Made by a program: the position numbers and the translations under genes. From Sinotaia quadrata (taxonomy: Eukaryota > Mollusca > Gastropoda > Architaenioglossa > Viviparidae): 64,000 nucleotides of DNA. The notes beneath the pieces were generated by a model that did not search any database, was not told the origin of the DNA, and saw nothing but the letters and a program-made list of their open reading frames with translations. The stretch is from positions 34,396,259 through 34,460,258 of the forward strand of contig CM054181.1 in NCBI GenBank assembly GCA_028829895.1, in the 5' to 3' direction. Below, in pieces: positions 14,161 to 43,979 of the stretch (within the stretch, counting starts at the first letter, position 1; each line of letters starts with the position of its first letter).

Positions 14161-17100
14161 ACATAACAGTTTTTTTTTTTAAAAATCCTAATTCTACATT
14201 GAATTAATTGAATTAAAATAAAATTCTTCATATCTTCAATATCTGGCTTTGGTTCACAAGTGAGTACATGCATCTGCATACAACAAAGCAACTTTGTAGA
14301 AGTACCACTAAGTCCATTATTAAATTTTAAATGACTTACAAGCAGCATTACTAGAAAAATGAATACTTACCAGTAGTGTTGCCATTAGAACCCTTTTTAC
14401 GCTCATCTGTAACCATCTTACGGTAAAACTCATCACAAGGGTGGTCCCAAATACTTTCCCCAGTGGCGAAGTTAAAATAATAGATTTGCCCACTTGTGTC
14501 TTGGCTGCAAATGGATCCATAAAATATGTATATGTTTAACAGTTAACATTCTGTAGACTATATAAGTACAATGTTAAAGAATAAAATGGATACAAACAAT
14601 AAAAACATCTTAACATAAACAATCTATAAACTCCATAAAATGTGTCTTATAAAATGCTACAATATTCATAGATCTTTGTTCTTCTTGTATTTTATTACAG
14701 TTTACACTACCTGCATTCTAATACCAGACTTTTTTTTTCAATTTTTTAATGTTATTGTGAGCATTTGTTTGTGTAAATGTGAGAGAGTCTGTGTGAATAA
14801 GGAAGTTTAAATAAAATATTAGGGTCTTACTTCAATATTTGTTAAAACTATTATTTTTTTAGTTTGTTTAATATATAGTCATTAACAGAAGTTTACTTAG
14901 GTCTACCTTAGATAAGTTAGTAAAAAGATGTTTTGCTAAAGCATATCTACTGAATTTCCTTTAGCTTTTGATTTTATTTGCTAGAGTTACTGTTTCATTT
15001 TCTAAAATGTGTGTTACACAAACACAATCATAAACAAAAGTATAAACAAATATATACACATACATAAAATGCAATTAGTTAATTAATTACCATGGTTTCC
15101 AATTGTCTGGAAGAGGAGCAACTATACCTTCTCGTGCAATCCACAATAAATGGGGTTCTTTCTCTGGATCAATGCCCACTGTTTGGGCATATTCATATAT
15201 TTCTGTAACACAGATTTAATGTTTAAAAAATACAACTTAAATTAAACTTTAAAATTATACTTTTAAACTTTTATTTGTGCTTCCTATTTAATAAAATCAC
15301 TAAGTGTTTCATAAATATAATCAGGGAACAGCTGGTCAACCCTGAACCAGGTTTAAGTGCTTTACAATCAGAGCACATTTCAACAATCAACAGCCAGTAA
15401 GTGGGTATAAGTGCTTTATAATCATGACACAGCTCTGAGGGAGTCGGTGGAAGTGTTTTACAACCAGGCACCTCAGAGGGAGCATGTGTAAAAATCAGGG
15501 CACATCTCAGAGGTAGTGGGTGTAAGTGCTTTACAAGCAGGGCACATCTAACAGTGGGTGGGTTTTAATCGCTTTATAATGGATATCACTGTCAGTGGTT
15601 GACTTTTTGCTGGGAGATGGGCAAGGTGTTAATCCTCCAACACCCCAGGCTGTCTGTAACCATAGGCTAATCCCCCAAACACACCTGGCTGGCCACGTAT
15701 TAGAAAGATGGAAAATTATTAATCTAGAATAGAAGAGTGATATTTCTAGACCAGGGGTGCACAAACCGCGGCCAGCAGGCCCTATGCAGCCTGAGACAGA
15801 GCTCTATGTGGCCCCCAGAGGACTTTTACCATTATTACGAATGTAAAGCACATTATTTCATTATTTGTATTATTTTTTCTACTGAGCCATCCATGTGGCG
15901 GCCCTCCATGCACTATCAATTGGAAATTTGGCCCTCTGGTCTAAAATGTTTGTGCACCCCTGTTCTAGAAGATAGCTTGAGCCCCCTGATACTTAGAACC
16001 ACGTATAGTTATTAAATATTAAATACAACATATAACATATAACATGTAAGTAACACTAATATGTTAAGTCACGCTAAATATCAACAATATATGTATTCAA
16101 CAAGAAATAACATAAGACAGCATGGTTACAGATAGTGAATAACTCAACAATTCGATTAGAGTTCATAATCACGACCCTGTGATGTCGCAAGAGAAAGTTC
16201 GTTTGAGTCCTATGGCACCAACGTATTCAGTTTGTTCTTATGAGCAAACTATACTTGATTTAATAAGAGAACACTGAATGTTTTTGACTGAAATCTAAAA
16301 GTACTTTGATTAAAGTTCAAGTGAATTTGATTGAATCTTGACCAAAGCTGTTCAGCTCATTGGTTTTAAAATCACTTAGTTTTGGGGTTAACTGATGTGT
16401 TATCTAGGGGGTCCCAATGACATATATAATAATATATGCAGTCTCACAAATGGTCTGTGGAACTATTTCTGGCCTGTGGGTTGTTCCACTCTGGTGTTGC
16501 TTTGTGGCAAGCTGAATTTGAAAACCAAGGTTCTGTTCCAGCATTGCTTCACAGCTTAGTGCTCGCTAAATTCATCTCGGATAAAGTGGTTCTATTCTGG
16601 CACTGTTTCGCGGTTCAGCGCTTGTCGAAATAAACGTCTCAGATAAAGTGCCAATCTGCCAGTAAAATACACCTAGGCTAAGAATTTATCCTCATGTGTT
16701 CTCTGACAGAACACTCTTACTTACATAGTCATCATAGTTCGTACATTTTATTAAGCAAAATATAAAAATATAAAATATACTTATATAGTTAATGTTAAGA
16801 GATAAACATGAATATAAGTTAGGAAAGCAAAACCACATGCCTTCAACAGTAATATATACAGAGGATAGTTTCCTGCTGTGTTGATAAGCAGCAGTAACTT
16901 ATTAAGGCCAAGAGCCAAAATACGTGTCACCACTACGGTCAGCTTGCATTTGTGTTTTGACTGACAAATATTAGATGAGCTTCTAGTATGTTCATTTGCA
17001 CACAGTTAAGCTGTGCTCTGATTAGTTTGCTAGGTATGTTTCCTGCCCAGGGATAAGGGTCAGCCATTCTATAAGGTAGGTTTACAAATAGCTATTTTTA

Positions 17101-17983
17101 GAGGAGGATGAGTGTGGGCTACATAAGCCATTATGTGAAAAGTGGTTTATAATCATGGCACAGCTCAGAGGGAGTGGATATTACTATTAGTGTTTTACAA
17201 TCAGGGCAAAGATGGAGCCAGGTAATGGGTATATCATGCTGGAAAAATCAACTACTAATGCTGGAAGGGAAGGACTCAAACTCTGATCACCCACATGCAA
17301 GACCAGTTCCTATACCTCATGGTCAACTAATTTCTAATAAATATGAAAAATAAAAAGTTTATGTTTTATTTCATGTTTTAAACTTATATACATATTATAT
17401 GTAAACTAAATGCAGTACAGAATTATAATTTGTATTGACTATTGGCATAGTTTTAAAGTCTGACCTAACAATACATGAATATATCTTAATCACCCCTCTC
17501 CTGAACCTGTCAGATAACATTTTTATCATTCTGGATGGCCATTGCCCTGAAAGCTAGATAATAAAATTTTGTATCAATGTGGACAGCCATTGTCCTCAAG
17601 TTAGATAATAAAATGTTTATCATTCTGGATAGTCAATGTTCTCAAGGCTTGATTATAATAATATTAAATGTCTTCCAATATTATTATAGTAACACTACTA
17701 AGCAGAATACAACAGTAATAATTTAAGAGCAATTAGTTCTAATACTATTTATTTTATTTTATCAAGAAATCTTAGAGATTTTAAGAGAAAGATTGAATCC
17801 AATAGGATTTTTTAAAAGAAAATTTACTGTAGTGTATATGTGAAAGAGAAAGTGTAAAAATGAAAGAGAGACAGAGATTGAAACTGTGAATTCACAAATA
17901 CCTTCTTCAGTTGGTATGTAGTTTTCATCATATTCCTCCTCAAGAATCAGCTGATCATTTATCATCCTCATCTGATTCATCAT
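1..17983 (-). CDS. CEP164: CEP164 homologue, N-terminal part (12 exons, runs off left edge)
   Basis: CEP164 sits on distal appendages of the mother centriole and is needed for vesicle docking and recruitment of TTBK2 at the start of cilium formation (family knowledge). Twelve exons join in frame to 388 residues. Residues 1-27 carry the conserved start ending in [13 protein letters not shown]. Residues 37-58 hold GIDPEKEP and [13 protein letters not shown] domain follows (W62, the YYFNF core at 73-77, W84, P87, then CDEFYR). A lysine-rich stretch at about 112-138, an acidic run in the sixth exon and the beginning of a coiled coil in the last exon match the family layout. The start ATG at 17983 places 12 residues before the conserved QL motif, as in vertebrate CEP164; a second ATG follows at once. 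The C-terminal coiled-coil half lies beyond the window. Introns hold many minisatellites. It is divergent from CPOX. Identity is near certain; the middle could lack a small exon between 1350 and 6789. Confidence 0.93.
17..146 (-). CDS. CEP164: CEP164 coding exon 12 (coiled-coil start)
   Basis: Residues 345-388, [16 protein letters not shown] and on to [17 protein letters not shown], a charged heptad-like coiled coil typical of the central CEP164 rod. Acceptor ctacag ends at 147; donor GTAAGG at 16. The gene continues to the left of the window. Confidence 0.9.
147..1218 (-). other. CEP164 intron 11, no feature
   Basis: AT-rich intron between exons 12 and 11. The open frame at 948-1163 on the plus strand has no coding character. 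Nothing else identified. Confidence 0.5.
1219..1349 (-). CDS. CEP164: CEP164 coding exon 11
   Basis: Residues 302-345, [20 protein letters not shown] then [18 protein letters not shown]. Enters in phase 0 after acceptor aaacag and leaves in phase 2 with the weak donor GTTTGT at 1218. The charge pattern changes here from disordered to helical. Confidence 0.85.
1350..3340 (-). other. CEP164 intron 10, left part, no feature
   Basis: AT-rich intron sequence with short direct repeats such as aacttaactgtggta near 3220-3300. No conserved exon or transposon was recognised. A short unrecognised exon cannot be excluded. Confidence 0.45.
3350..4100. repeat. Degenerate minisatellite, about 49-bp unit
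   Basis: Repeated core ttaactatattaagtcagg followed by atatgaaatgtctacaa. Units from 3770 to 4095 are about 49 bp; 3350-3540 holds more diverged copies containing caagtcaggg. It lies in CEP164 intron 10. Confidence 0.8.
4110..5560. repeat. 37-bp minisatellite, interrupted by a hAT-type MITE
   Basis: More than twenty diverged copies of a unit of about 37 bp with the cores agttatttaaagtgtcatta and gactgttcaatatgtg, at 4110-4734 and again at 5129-5560. The short open frames here are repeat translations and not genes. Confidence 0.85.
4735..5128. mobile_element. hAT-type non-autonomous element (MITE) inside the 37-bp array
   Basis: The left end aaggggtcggcaaag and the inverted right end (reads cagaggtcagcaaac on minus) form imperfect terminal inverted repeats of the CAGGGGTCGGCAAA type found in hAT families. 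About 394 bp, GC-richer than its surroundings, with internal GGCCTA repeats and no transposase frame. A clean 8-bp duplication is not visible because the flanks are repeats. Confidence 0.72.
6000..6290. repeat. Minisatellite, about 65-75 bp unit
   Basis: Three to four copies of a unit containing atatataactttaaagcaca and tgcctcacatgaatactcat. The open frame across it (5996-6250) is a repeat translation. Lies in CEP164 intron 10. Confidence 0.85.
6500..6680. repeat. 59-bp minisatellite, 3 copies
   Basis: Three nearly identical 59-bp units starting taacacatactaactctac and ending in ctagttgtggtcaatc. It lies about 110 bp downstream (gene sense) of the CEP164 microexon. Confidence 0.9.
6790..6822 (-). 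CDS. CEP164: CEP164 coding exon 10 (33-nt microexon)
   Basis: Eleven codons, [11 protein letters not shown]. The acceptor tcacacag ends at 6823 and the donor GTAAGT starts at 6789, both strong, and phase 0 on each side fits exons 9 and 11. Support is only splice signals and frame; the peptide is too short for homology. Confidence 0.6.
7287..7370 (-). CDS. CEP164: CEP164 coding exon 9
   Basis: Residues 263-290 (28 codons), [20 protein letters not shown] and on to ALRGSLEK. Acceptor ttcaag ends at 7371; donor GTAAGA at 7286. Phase 0 at both ends. Predicted helical, acidic/leucine pattern. Confidence 0.85.
7926..8095. repeat. 79-bp tandem duplication
   Basis: Two copies of a 79-bp unit with aatggaccataaa and tgtctgctgac, in the CEP164 intron between exons 8 and 9, ending about 70 bp from exon 8. 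Confidence 0.9.
8165..8248 (-). CDS. CEP164: CEP164 coding exon 8
   Basis: Residues 235-262 (28 codons), [20 protein letters not shown] and on to DSEDYKDV. Acidic, serine-rich, likely disordered. Acceptor gcaag ends at 8249; donor GTAAGT at 8164. Phase 0 at both ends. Confidence 0.85.
8590..8850. repeat. Irregular 34-45 bp minisatellite
   Basis: Six or so copies containing attcaataagccctagtag and tgacaaaaagccat, in the CEP164 intron between exons 7 and 8. Confidence 0.85.
8994..9059 (-). CDS. CEP164: CEP164 coding exon 7
   Basis: Residues 213-234 (22 codons), [19 protein letters not shown] and on to IYV. Acceptor tgacag, donor GTAAAT, phase 0 at both ends. No recognisable domain. Confidence 0.78.
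9088..9112. repeat. TA microsatellite
   Basis: Run of TA dinucleotides about 30 bp upstream (gene sense) of CEP164 exon 7. Confidence 0.9.
9385..9800. repeat. Degenerate minisatellites, two unit types
   Basis: 9385-9600 repeats the core tctttatggagccctgaaca; 9600-9790 repeats cttcaagaataactgatttt and atttgagaaggt. In the CEP164 intron between exons 6 and 7. Confidence 0.75.
9976..10092 (-). CDS. CEP164: CEP164 coding exon 6 (acidic run)
   Basis: Residues 174-212 (39 codons). Serine-rich start, then [11 protein letters not shown] and a run of aspartate/glutamate (YDDDDDEDE) encoded by GAT repeats. Acceptor gacag ends at 10093; donor GTATCA at 9975. Phase 0 at both ends. Confidence 0.85.
10585..10915. 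repeat. 41-bp minisatellite, about 7 copies
   Basis: Units of 41 bp built on aagaaagtttttgttgggct followed by catctcagtaaaagtatt. The central copies are nearly identical, so expansion is recent. In the CEP164 intron between exons 5 and 6. Confidence 0.92.
11330..11820. repeat. Degenerate short-unit repeat
   Basis: Many imperfect copies of catgatatggttagtgttac with variable spacing, up to 24 bp from CEP164 exon 5. A related copy of part of it lies at 12440-12580. Confidence 0.7.
11844..11948 (-). CDS. CEP164: CEP164 coding exon 5
   Basis: Residues 139-173 (35 codons), [15 protein letters not shown] followed by a glycine/serine-rich end [11 protein letters not shown]. Phase 0 at both ends. 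Acceptor tttcag, donor GTAAGA. Low-complexity linker sequence with no domain I can name. Confidence 0.85.
12000..13475 (-). other. CEP164 intron 4 (non-repeat part), no feature
   Basis: AT-rich intron between exons 5 and 4. Overlapping open frames on both strands at 12426-12828 have no recognisable domain and partly overlap a dispersed repeat. Nothing else identified. Confidence 0.4.
13476..13561 (-). CDS. CEP164: CEP164 coding exon 4 (basic stretch)
   Basis: Residues 109-138, lysine-rich: [19 protein letters not shown] basic run after the WW domain is also found in vertebrate CEP164. Acceptor cttgcag ends at 13562; donor GTAATT starts at 13475; ends in phase 0. Confidence 0.88.
13562..14117 (-). 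other. CEP164 intron 3, no feature apart from the CT run
   Basis: AT-rich intron between exons 4 and 3; nothing identified besides the microsatellite listed next to it. Confidence 0.45.
14118..14159. repeat. CT microsatellite
   Basis: About 21 CT dinucleotides in CEP164 intron 3. The run of alternating Arg-Glu codons in a minus-strand frame here comes from this repeat. Confidence 0.95.
14371..14504 (-). CDS. CEP164: CEP164 coding exon 3 (WW domain)
   Basis: Residues 65-109, the body of the WW domain: [13 protein letters not shown], then [16 protein letters not shown]. The second tryptophan (W84) and the proline P87 are present, so the domain looks intact. Acceptor tttgcag ends at 14505; donor GTAAGT starts at 14370, phase 1. 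Confidence 0.95.
15091..15202 (-). CDS. CEP164: CEP164 coding exon 2
   Basis: Residues 28-64, including GIDPEKEP and [15 protein letters not shown], the stretch leading into the WW domain. Acceptor ttacag ends at 15203; donor GTAATT starts at 15090. It enters in phase 1 and leaves in phase 2, joining exons 1 and 3 in frame. Confidence 0.93.
15340..15570. repeat. Dispersed element with internal 43-50 bp repeats, copy 1
   Basis: Four to five copies of a unit like gtgctttacaatcagggcac with atctcagagggagtgggt. The same family occurs at 17130-17230, so this is a dispersed repeat with an internally repeated body. In CEP164 intron 1. Confidence 0.65.
15752..15962. mobile_element. hAT-type MITE, 211 bp, with TIRs and 8-bp TSD
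   Basis: Perfect 15-bp terminal inverted repeats: caggggtgcacaaac at the left, gtttgtgcacccctg at the right. The flanks ttctagac and ttctagaa are an 8-bp target duplication with one mismatch. The interior is GC-rich relative to its surroundings and has no transposase frame. In CEP164 intron 1. Confidence 0.9.
16395..16660. repeat. Degenerate repeat, about 60 bp unit
   Basis: Two diverged copies around tctcggataaagtggttct and tctcagataaagtgcc, each preceded by a gcattgcttcacagc-like segment. Probably part of a dispersed element; its ends could not be set. Confidence 0.4.
17090..17340 (-). mobile_element. Candidate tRNA-derived SINE
   Basis: Read on minus from 17340, a tRNA-like head has a B-box-like agtttgagtcctt at about 17270-17285. 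It is followed by the same body repeats as at 15340-15570 (ctgattgtaaaacac and ccctctgagctgtgccatga). The A-box is weak, and ends and target duplication were not resolved. Confidence 0.4.
17500..17660. repeat. Short minisatellite, about 55 bp, 3 copies
   Basis: Repeats of tggatagccattgccctcaa followed by agataataaaatttttatca, in CEP164 intron 1, about 240 bp downstream (gene sense) of exon 1. Confidence 0.7.
17902..17983 (-). CDS. CEP164: CEP164 coding exon 1
   Basis: Residues 1-27, starting [12 protein letters not shown] and ending in IPTEE. Donor GTATTT at 17901, phase 1. The exon probably continues as 5' UTR to an acceptor CAG ending at 18017; a TTG-initiated upstream extension in the same frame is less likely because the ATG at 17983 matches the family start. 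Confidence 0.9.
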
Positions 17984-18017
17984 TTTTGGATCCTGCAGTT
18001 TTACTATTTCAGACAAC

Positions 18018-19775
18018 TGGTGATTTGCAGTAAAGTTCTCATACTGTGAATTTAAGCACAGTTCTCAAACGTGAAACTGCAAATGTCTGCCAAGTACATT
18101 AAGTTTAAATAGCTAGATTTTTTCCATACTGAATGCTTTCGCATTTCAAATGAAACTGATTTGCATGTATGTGTGTGTGTTTGTTTCTTATTATAAATGT
18201 AAACCCAATAGATGAGTATGCATTTACAGTAGAAGCAATATTATTAGATTCATTATATTAGTAAAACTAATAAGTAATAAAATAAAACATTTAATATTTA
18301 GTTACATATTTACTAATAATATGGTCTAGTTAAGAGTATTAACAAATTATATTACAATGATATACTGATTCTTGACATACATCAAAATATGTATATCATG
18401 GCCTTTCAAGATGTAAAATTTTATTTGACCATTTATATTTAGTTTTTAAATAAAAAGAATATTAATTTTATTATCAAATACAATAAATCTTAACAACAAC
18501 CAGTTACTTTTCTGTGGCACAAAAAAATATTAAAAAGAAGAAAGAAAGTAAAGAAATTTTGTTCTATTCTAGGTCTGTCACTTTTGTTCTGAAACCAAAA
18601 GTTACAAACTGTTGTCATTTGCCAAAAGGTCAATGTTGACATGGTTATTATAGCTAACACCTAAAAAACTTTATATAATTATTAATCCAATAAATAAAAA
18701 CTGGGGGAAAATGTGTACTTTCTTAGGTATTTGAGTCAAAGCTGCTGGGAGAGAATTAGGGAGTTGAAATTTTGCATGGACGCTATGTTTACTCTGGTAT
18801 AGACATAAGAGTGATCATGGTGGCCATTCCACCCACATATGTAAGATGGTTTATTTATTTGATTCATGGTCAAAAGGGAGACAAATAAGAAGCTGAAACT
18901 TTGCATGGTTTATTGCACCAAGTGGCACAGGGGCACTGGGATCCTCAGTGTAAACTAAAAATAACAATGCTATTCATTTAATGTAAATTGTTCCCTGCAC
19001 CTGGCCAAATCTAGTTTATAATATTAATAATGTCAAATAAGGAAAAACAAAATCTTAATTTAATGACACTTGACAGGCACTAGAAAATCAAGTACAAAGA
19101 TCACTTAAATACATATGGTTGAAATCACATTATCATGATATTGTAGCTTTATAAATTTGCTCATCCACTGAATACTTTTTACACTTGTAATTCTGACTGA
19201 AAAAATGGAACAGAAAGATAAAAATCCATTTCTGATTATATATTAACTAAGTAAGTGAAATGAGAGTTGAAGTACTGACCATACCAGTTCAAAACATTCC
19301 AAAAAGTACCCTCCCCATTATAAAGATTGTTTCATATTTTTCACTTTACAAATCAGTTTGTTTACTAACTTTCTATTGGCAATGTGAGGTGACAAAATAT
19401 TACATTAATAATTTACAAAACTGCATATTAACTACAACAAATAAATTACCATGACATGATCTATACATACAAAGGTCCAACTTTGATAACATCAATGAAA
19501 GTCTTGATTTATAGCAAGGATGGAGTGAGAAGTGGTCTCAAAGCTTAAATCAAAATTTATTATTTTATTGTAAACTATCTATTTTAAGTCCTCTGCTATT
19601 AAACAGAAGTCAGTTTCCTTTGAAAAATATTAAATCAGGTCAAAAGTCTCTATTAATGTATTATCTGACTTAATTAATAAAAATATTTATGTAATTTATT
19701 AATGCAATAATATATTGTGCAAATAACAAATGCTTAGTAGATTATATACTGTTTCTATAAATCTATTTGGTTTAC
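18018..19775 (-). other. Probable 5' UTR intron of CEP164
   Basis: AT-rich, no gene. 18720-18940 holds two diverged copies of a segment with gttgaaattttgcatgg / gctgaaactttgcatgg, probably a dispersed repeat. Otherwise nothing identified. Confidence 0.4.
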
Positions 19776-19821
19776 CTGAAGAGAAGACAGTCATTCCAGT
19801 GTTACACGTTTGGAGTCAAGT
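19776..19821 (-). other. Candidate CEP164 5' UTR exon
   Basis: On minus, acceptor attacag ends at 19822 and donor CAG|GTAAAC starts at 19775, giving a 46-nt exon. Joined to 18016 it would contain a nine-codon upstream ORF beginning ATGACTGTC and ending TGA. Predicted from splice signals only. Confidence 0.35.
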
Positions 19822-20439
19822 CTGTAATTAATAGAGTGAAAACTGTATATCTGTTAATAGGCTTACAAAAAAAAATTAAATAGCTAATGTGGGTATAGTT
19901 ATTACTATTGTGGCTTTTTTTTAAAAAGTTAAATAATAATAGATGTGTTGCCTGCAGATTAGTTTAAATACATAGGCCATACAATACAATGTCAAAGGCT
20001 TTGTCTTGCAGCATTTAAAATAATAAACAATCACTACTAAATTAGTAAATAGGTATGCTATACACACAAACACTCAATATGTAAATATGTTTTGTATACA
20101 CATGTTGGTGCTAAGTGAATAAAAAATATAATTATAAGGCAATTAAGATAACTGTTAATATTATTTTGTCTCTGACACTAATTTAAGTTTTACAACTGTA
20201 TTAGTTATCAATATCATATTAATACCCGGGAACATTCTTCTTGTCTAGGCATGTTGAATATATATATATATATTTCAATGAAAGTATCAAATATAATCAA
20301 TTGATTTAGGAGCAGTCATGTTATCAGAGCAACTCTACACGAATTGTGAAACAAATAATTTTCATAACTTTCACCTTTTTAAAAAAAAAACAATCAAGTA
20401 GACTATTTTAAGGAGAAGACGTCAACAATACTTTTTTCA

Positions 20440-20870
20440 GTAAATGTGTCCATCGCGACTGTTGTACATCCGGTGAATAGACGCAAGTTCGGCACTCTTT
20501 TCATTAGAACCCCCCAAACAGTCGTTTTAAATATATTTGACTAAAACATTTTACTTAAAAAACAGATACATAAAAAAAAATAATACCATTTATTTAACTG
20601 TTTACTTGTCAATTTGTTGTTTTAGTTCAGAATCATTTTAATTGTTGTTGATTTTTTTAAAAAGATTTCTTTGAACACATAAACATCAAGTTCATTTCCG
20701 GTGTGGAAAATTTTAGGTCAAGGCAACCATAAGTCGTGGTTCGTTACTAACAGCACGTGTGCCTGGCCTAAAGTCCCGGACAGGACGAAACGTTGACACT
20801 GGCGCACATGTTATTCAGATGTATCATGTAGAGAACGTTCAAGTAGCTCAAGAGGGATAAACTTCACTAG
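20440..20870. promoter_or_regulatory. Candidate bidirectional promoter of CEP164 and CPOX
   Basis: Between the head-to-head genes this stretch is locally richer in G+C and CpG, for example gtcccggacaggacgaaacg at about 20774. On the minus strand the motif ggttgcc (about 20722-20728) resembles one half of an RFX X-box, which would suit a cilium gene, but the second half is poor. Transcription starts cannot be located by eye. Confidence 0.45.
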
Positions 20871-20958
20871 ACTAGTATCGCTCTTTCAAAATTAAATACC
20901 TTTAACGAAAAAAATAGTAACATCGACAGATTCAGGGAGAATCTATTCCATTCCACAG
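20860..20958 (+). other. Candidate CPOX 5' UTR exon end
   Basis: A strong donor ttccacag|GTATTG at 20959 precedes the acceptor gttgtag that ends at 21378, 22 nt before the CPOX start codon. The exon's 5' end is unknown; the start given is approximate. Confidence 0.4.
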
Positions 20959-21400
20959 GTATTGTTTGTTTTGATGATGCTTTATTTGGTCAATGGTGAG
21001 TTTAGTTACACCAGTTAAAACTTTAATTAAAGGTAAAATCCCATTTAATTATTTTAGCACATGGGCTACCCCTAATTTTACACATGTAAAATTTAACAAG
21101 GTTTAATTTTAAAACACGCCCTTTGCTCTCATTAATTCTACTTTATGTAATTTATGATCACCTGCTGCTCCTTTGATTTTGCATTGAACAGTGATTTTTT
21201 TATTTATGTATACATGTATTTTAAATATCTATTTACATTACGTTATGAACATTTTTAATTGTTTGTGCAAATAAGTACCATTGCGTGTGTTTAAATGTTT
21301 GATTATTTCAATTCTGTATATTTTATAAATAAACTAGGACAGTGTACGCATTTATTTTAAATGTATTGTATGTTGTAGGCAGAAGTCATCTATCCTGAGC

Positions 21401-42165
<20,765 letters not shown>

Positions 42166-43240
42166 AGAGTGTCGGAGGTGTGCAGAGTGCCAAAGCAAGT
42201 GCTCGCCAGTAACGATGACCAATGAGTAGTATTCACATAATGAATGCTAGCTTTATACTTCAAGCTGACATTTATAACTGACTGGGAAATGCTTAGGCAT
42301 GCTACTGCTGCTGTTGGAGAGAAAACTTGTAATCGTAATCATGCAGTCTGACTGTCAGACAAGATTTCATGTGTGGAGTGTCTTATAGATGCCCTGGAGA
42401 TTTATCATAGAGAAACTGGATTTCTTTAATAATAATAATGGTAACTTCATCACCCTTCTAAGTGTTTACGGTACCAGATTAATCAGGTAATAGTATATCA
42501 AGATATGTACTTAGTGATATAAGTGTTCCTAATCTTCACCAAACTAAAGTTGTAAGCACTTTACAAGTTAAATAAGCAGTAGTACTAGAAGGTATCTACA
42601 AAAGAACACACTGGATGGTTGACTGTATGTGAAACAGAAAAGATCATTAGATTGTTTTGAAGGCGAATAACTTGTTTTGAGAGCTTAAATAGAAGATAGT
42701 GCAATTTCCATTCCATTTGCTTATCACTGCTTGATTTCACTTTATGTTCTATTGGGCATTTATTTGTTAATATCACAAATATGAGTATCAACTAGTTCCT
42801 GAATATAATTATCAAGGAAATTGCATAAGATTGAGAATTGTCGAGATTTTATTTACTAGAAATAATTGAAAACATGTTACTCTTTTACTCGATCAATGCC
42901 TGTGTTACTATTTGTTGATGAGTTTGTTTATCATCAGCTTATCAGGTCTATTATTTTAATGTAAATATTGTTGTTAGATACATTTAAACTATTATCTCTC
43001 TCCAGTTTTGAAATCAATGAATTAGTGCATCTACCTTCTAGTTACATAATTTGATGTTCTAAATATACGTGGACATGAAATCATGTTTATGATTTAGTGG
43101 CTAACATTCTGCAGATGTCATATATGGGTTTTTGTAGTTTAAATGTTGTGCAGTTTTTTTTTCTCATTTGTTCTCTGGAGCTTTTATATTTCTAACTTTA
43201 TGATGTGCTTTCTTAAAATCACAAAAGTGATAATTATGTC
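42166..43240 (+). other. CPOX 3' flank, probable 3' UTR
   Basis: No gene. The transcript end is not defined; possible poly(A) signals AATAAA occur only at 43592 and 43634, implying a long 3' UTR if used. Confidence 0.35.
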
Positions 43241-43249
43241 AATTTGGTG

Positions 43250-43490
43250 AAAAGCCATGTTTGTATAGTAAAAGGAACTGGGAATTTTTAGTGGTCCAAG
43301 AAACTCAGTTTTATACCATGTTTGTATAGTAAAAGGAACTGGGAATTTTTAGTGTGGTCTAAGAAACTCAGTTTTATACCATGTTTGTATAGTAAAAGGA
43401 ACTGGGAATTTTTAGTGTGGTCCAAGAAACTTAGTTTTTATACAGTGTTTTTATAGTAAGAGGATATGTGAATTTTTTATATGATCTAAG
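43250..43490. repeat. 63-bp minisatellite, 3-4 copies
   Basis: Units begin ccatgtttgtatagtaaaag and contain gaactgggaatttttagtg. Possibly within the CPOX 3' UTR. A separate pair of about 75 bp follows at 43845-43975 (aacaaataaatgagtgacta). Confidence 0.9.
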
Positions 43491-43979
43491 AAACAGTTTT
43501 AAACTTGATCGGTATATTTCATTTAGTTTAATTTAAAATGTATTAATCAATTGTATATTATTCTCTTAAAAATATATTGTTAGATCCAAAGAATAAAGAA
43601 AGTGCAAACCTTTGTCAAAAATTTATATCTGCAATAAATCGTAGTTTCCCTGAAAGCAAGCAACAAGCAGTCACTTTTGATAAATATATATATTACATAT
43701 TTTAATAGTTTCATAGAAAAGCCAATTAACAATAAACTTCAAACAGACAGAAATGTATATCTATTAAAATAGTCTGTCGTTTTTTTAAAAATAATTTCTG
43801 AATTTCACAATATTTTTCAAAAAGTGATCAGGATCATTTAATTTTAACAAATAAATGAGTGACTATTTAATTGCGGTAATAATATTACAAGAACTTTTAT
43901 TTTTTAAATATTTTAACAAATAAATGAGTGACTATGTGCAGTAATAATATTACAAGAGCTTTTATTTTTTAAATATTTG

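Noticed and set aside
16150..16220. Possible tRNA gene ending agtcctatggcacca
   Set aside because: B-box is disrupted and no cloverleaf could be drawn; at most a tRNA-like remnant.
20716..20732. RFX X-box for CEP164
   Set aside because: Only one half-site (ggttgcc on minus) is convincing; noted under the promoter entry, not called as a site.
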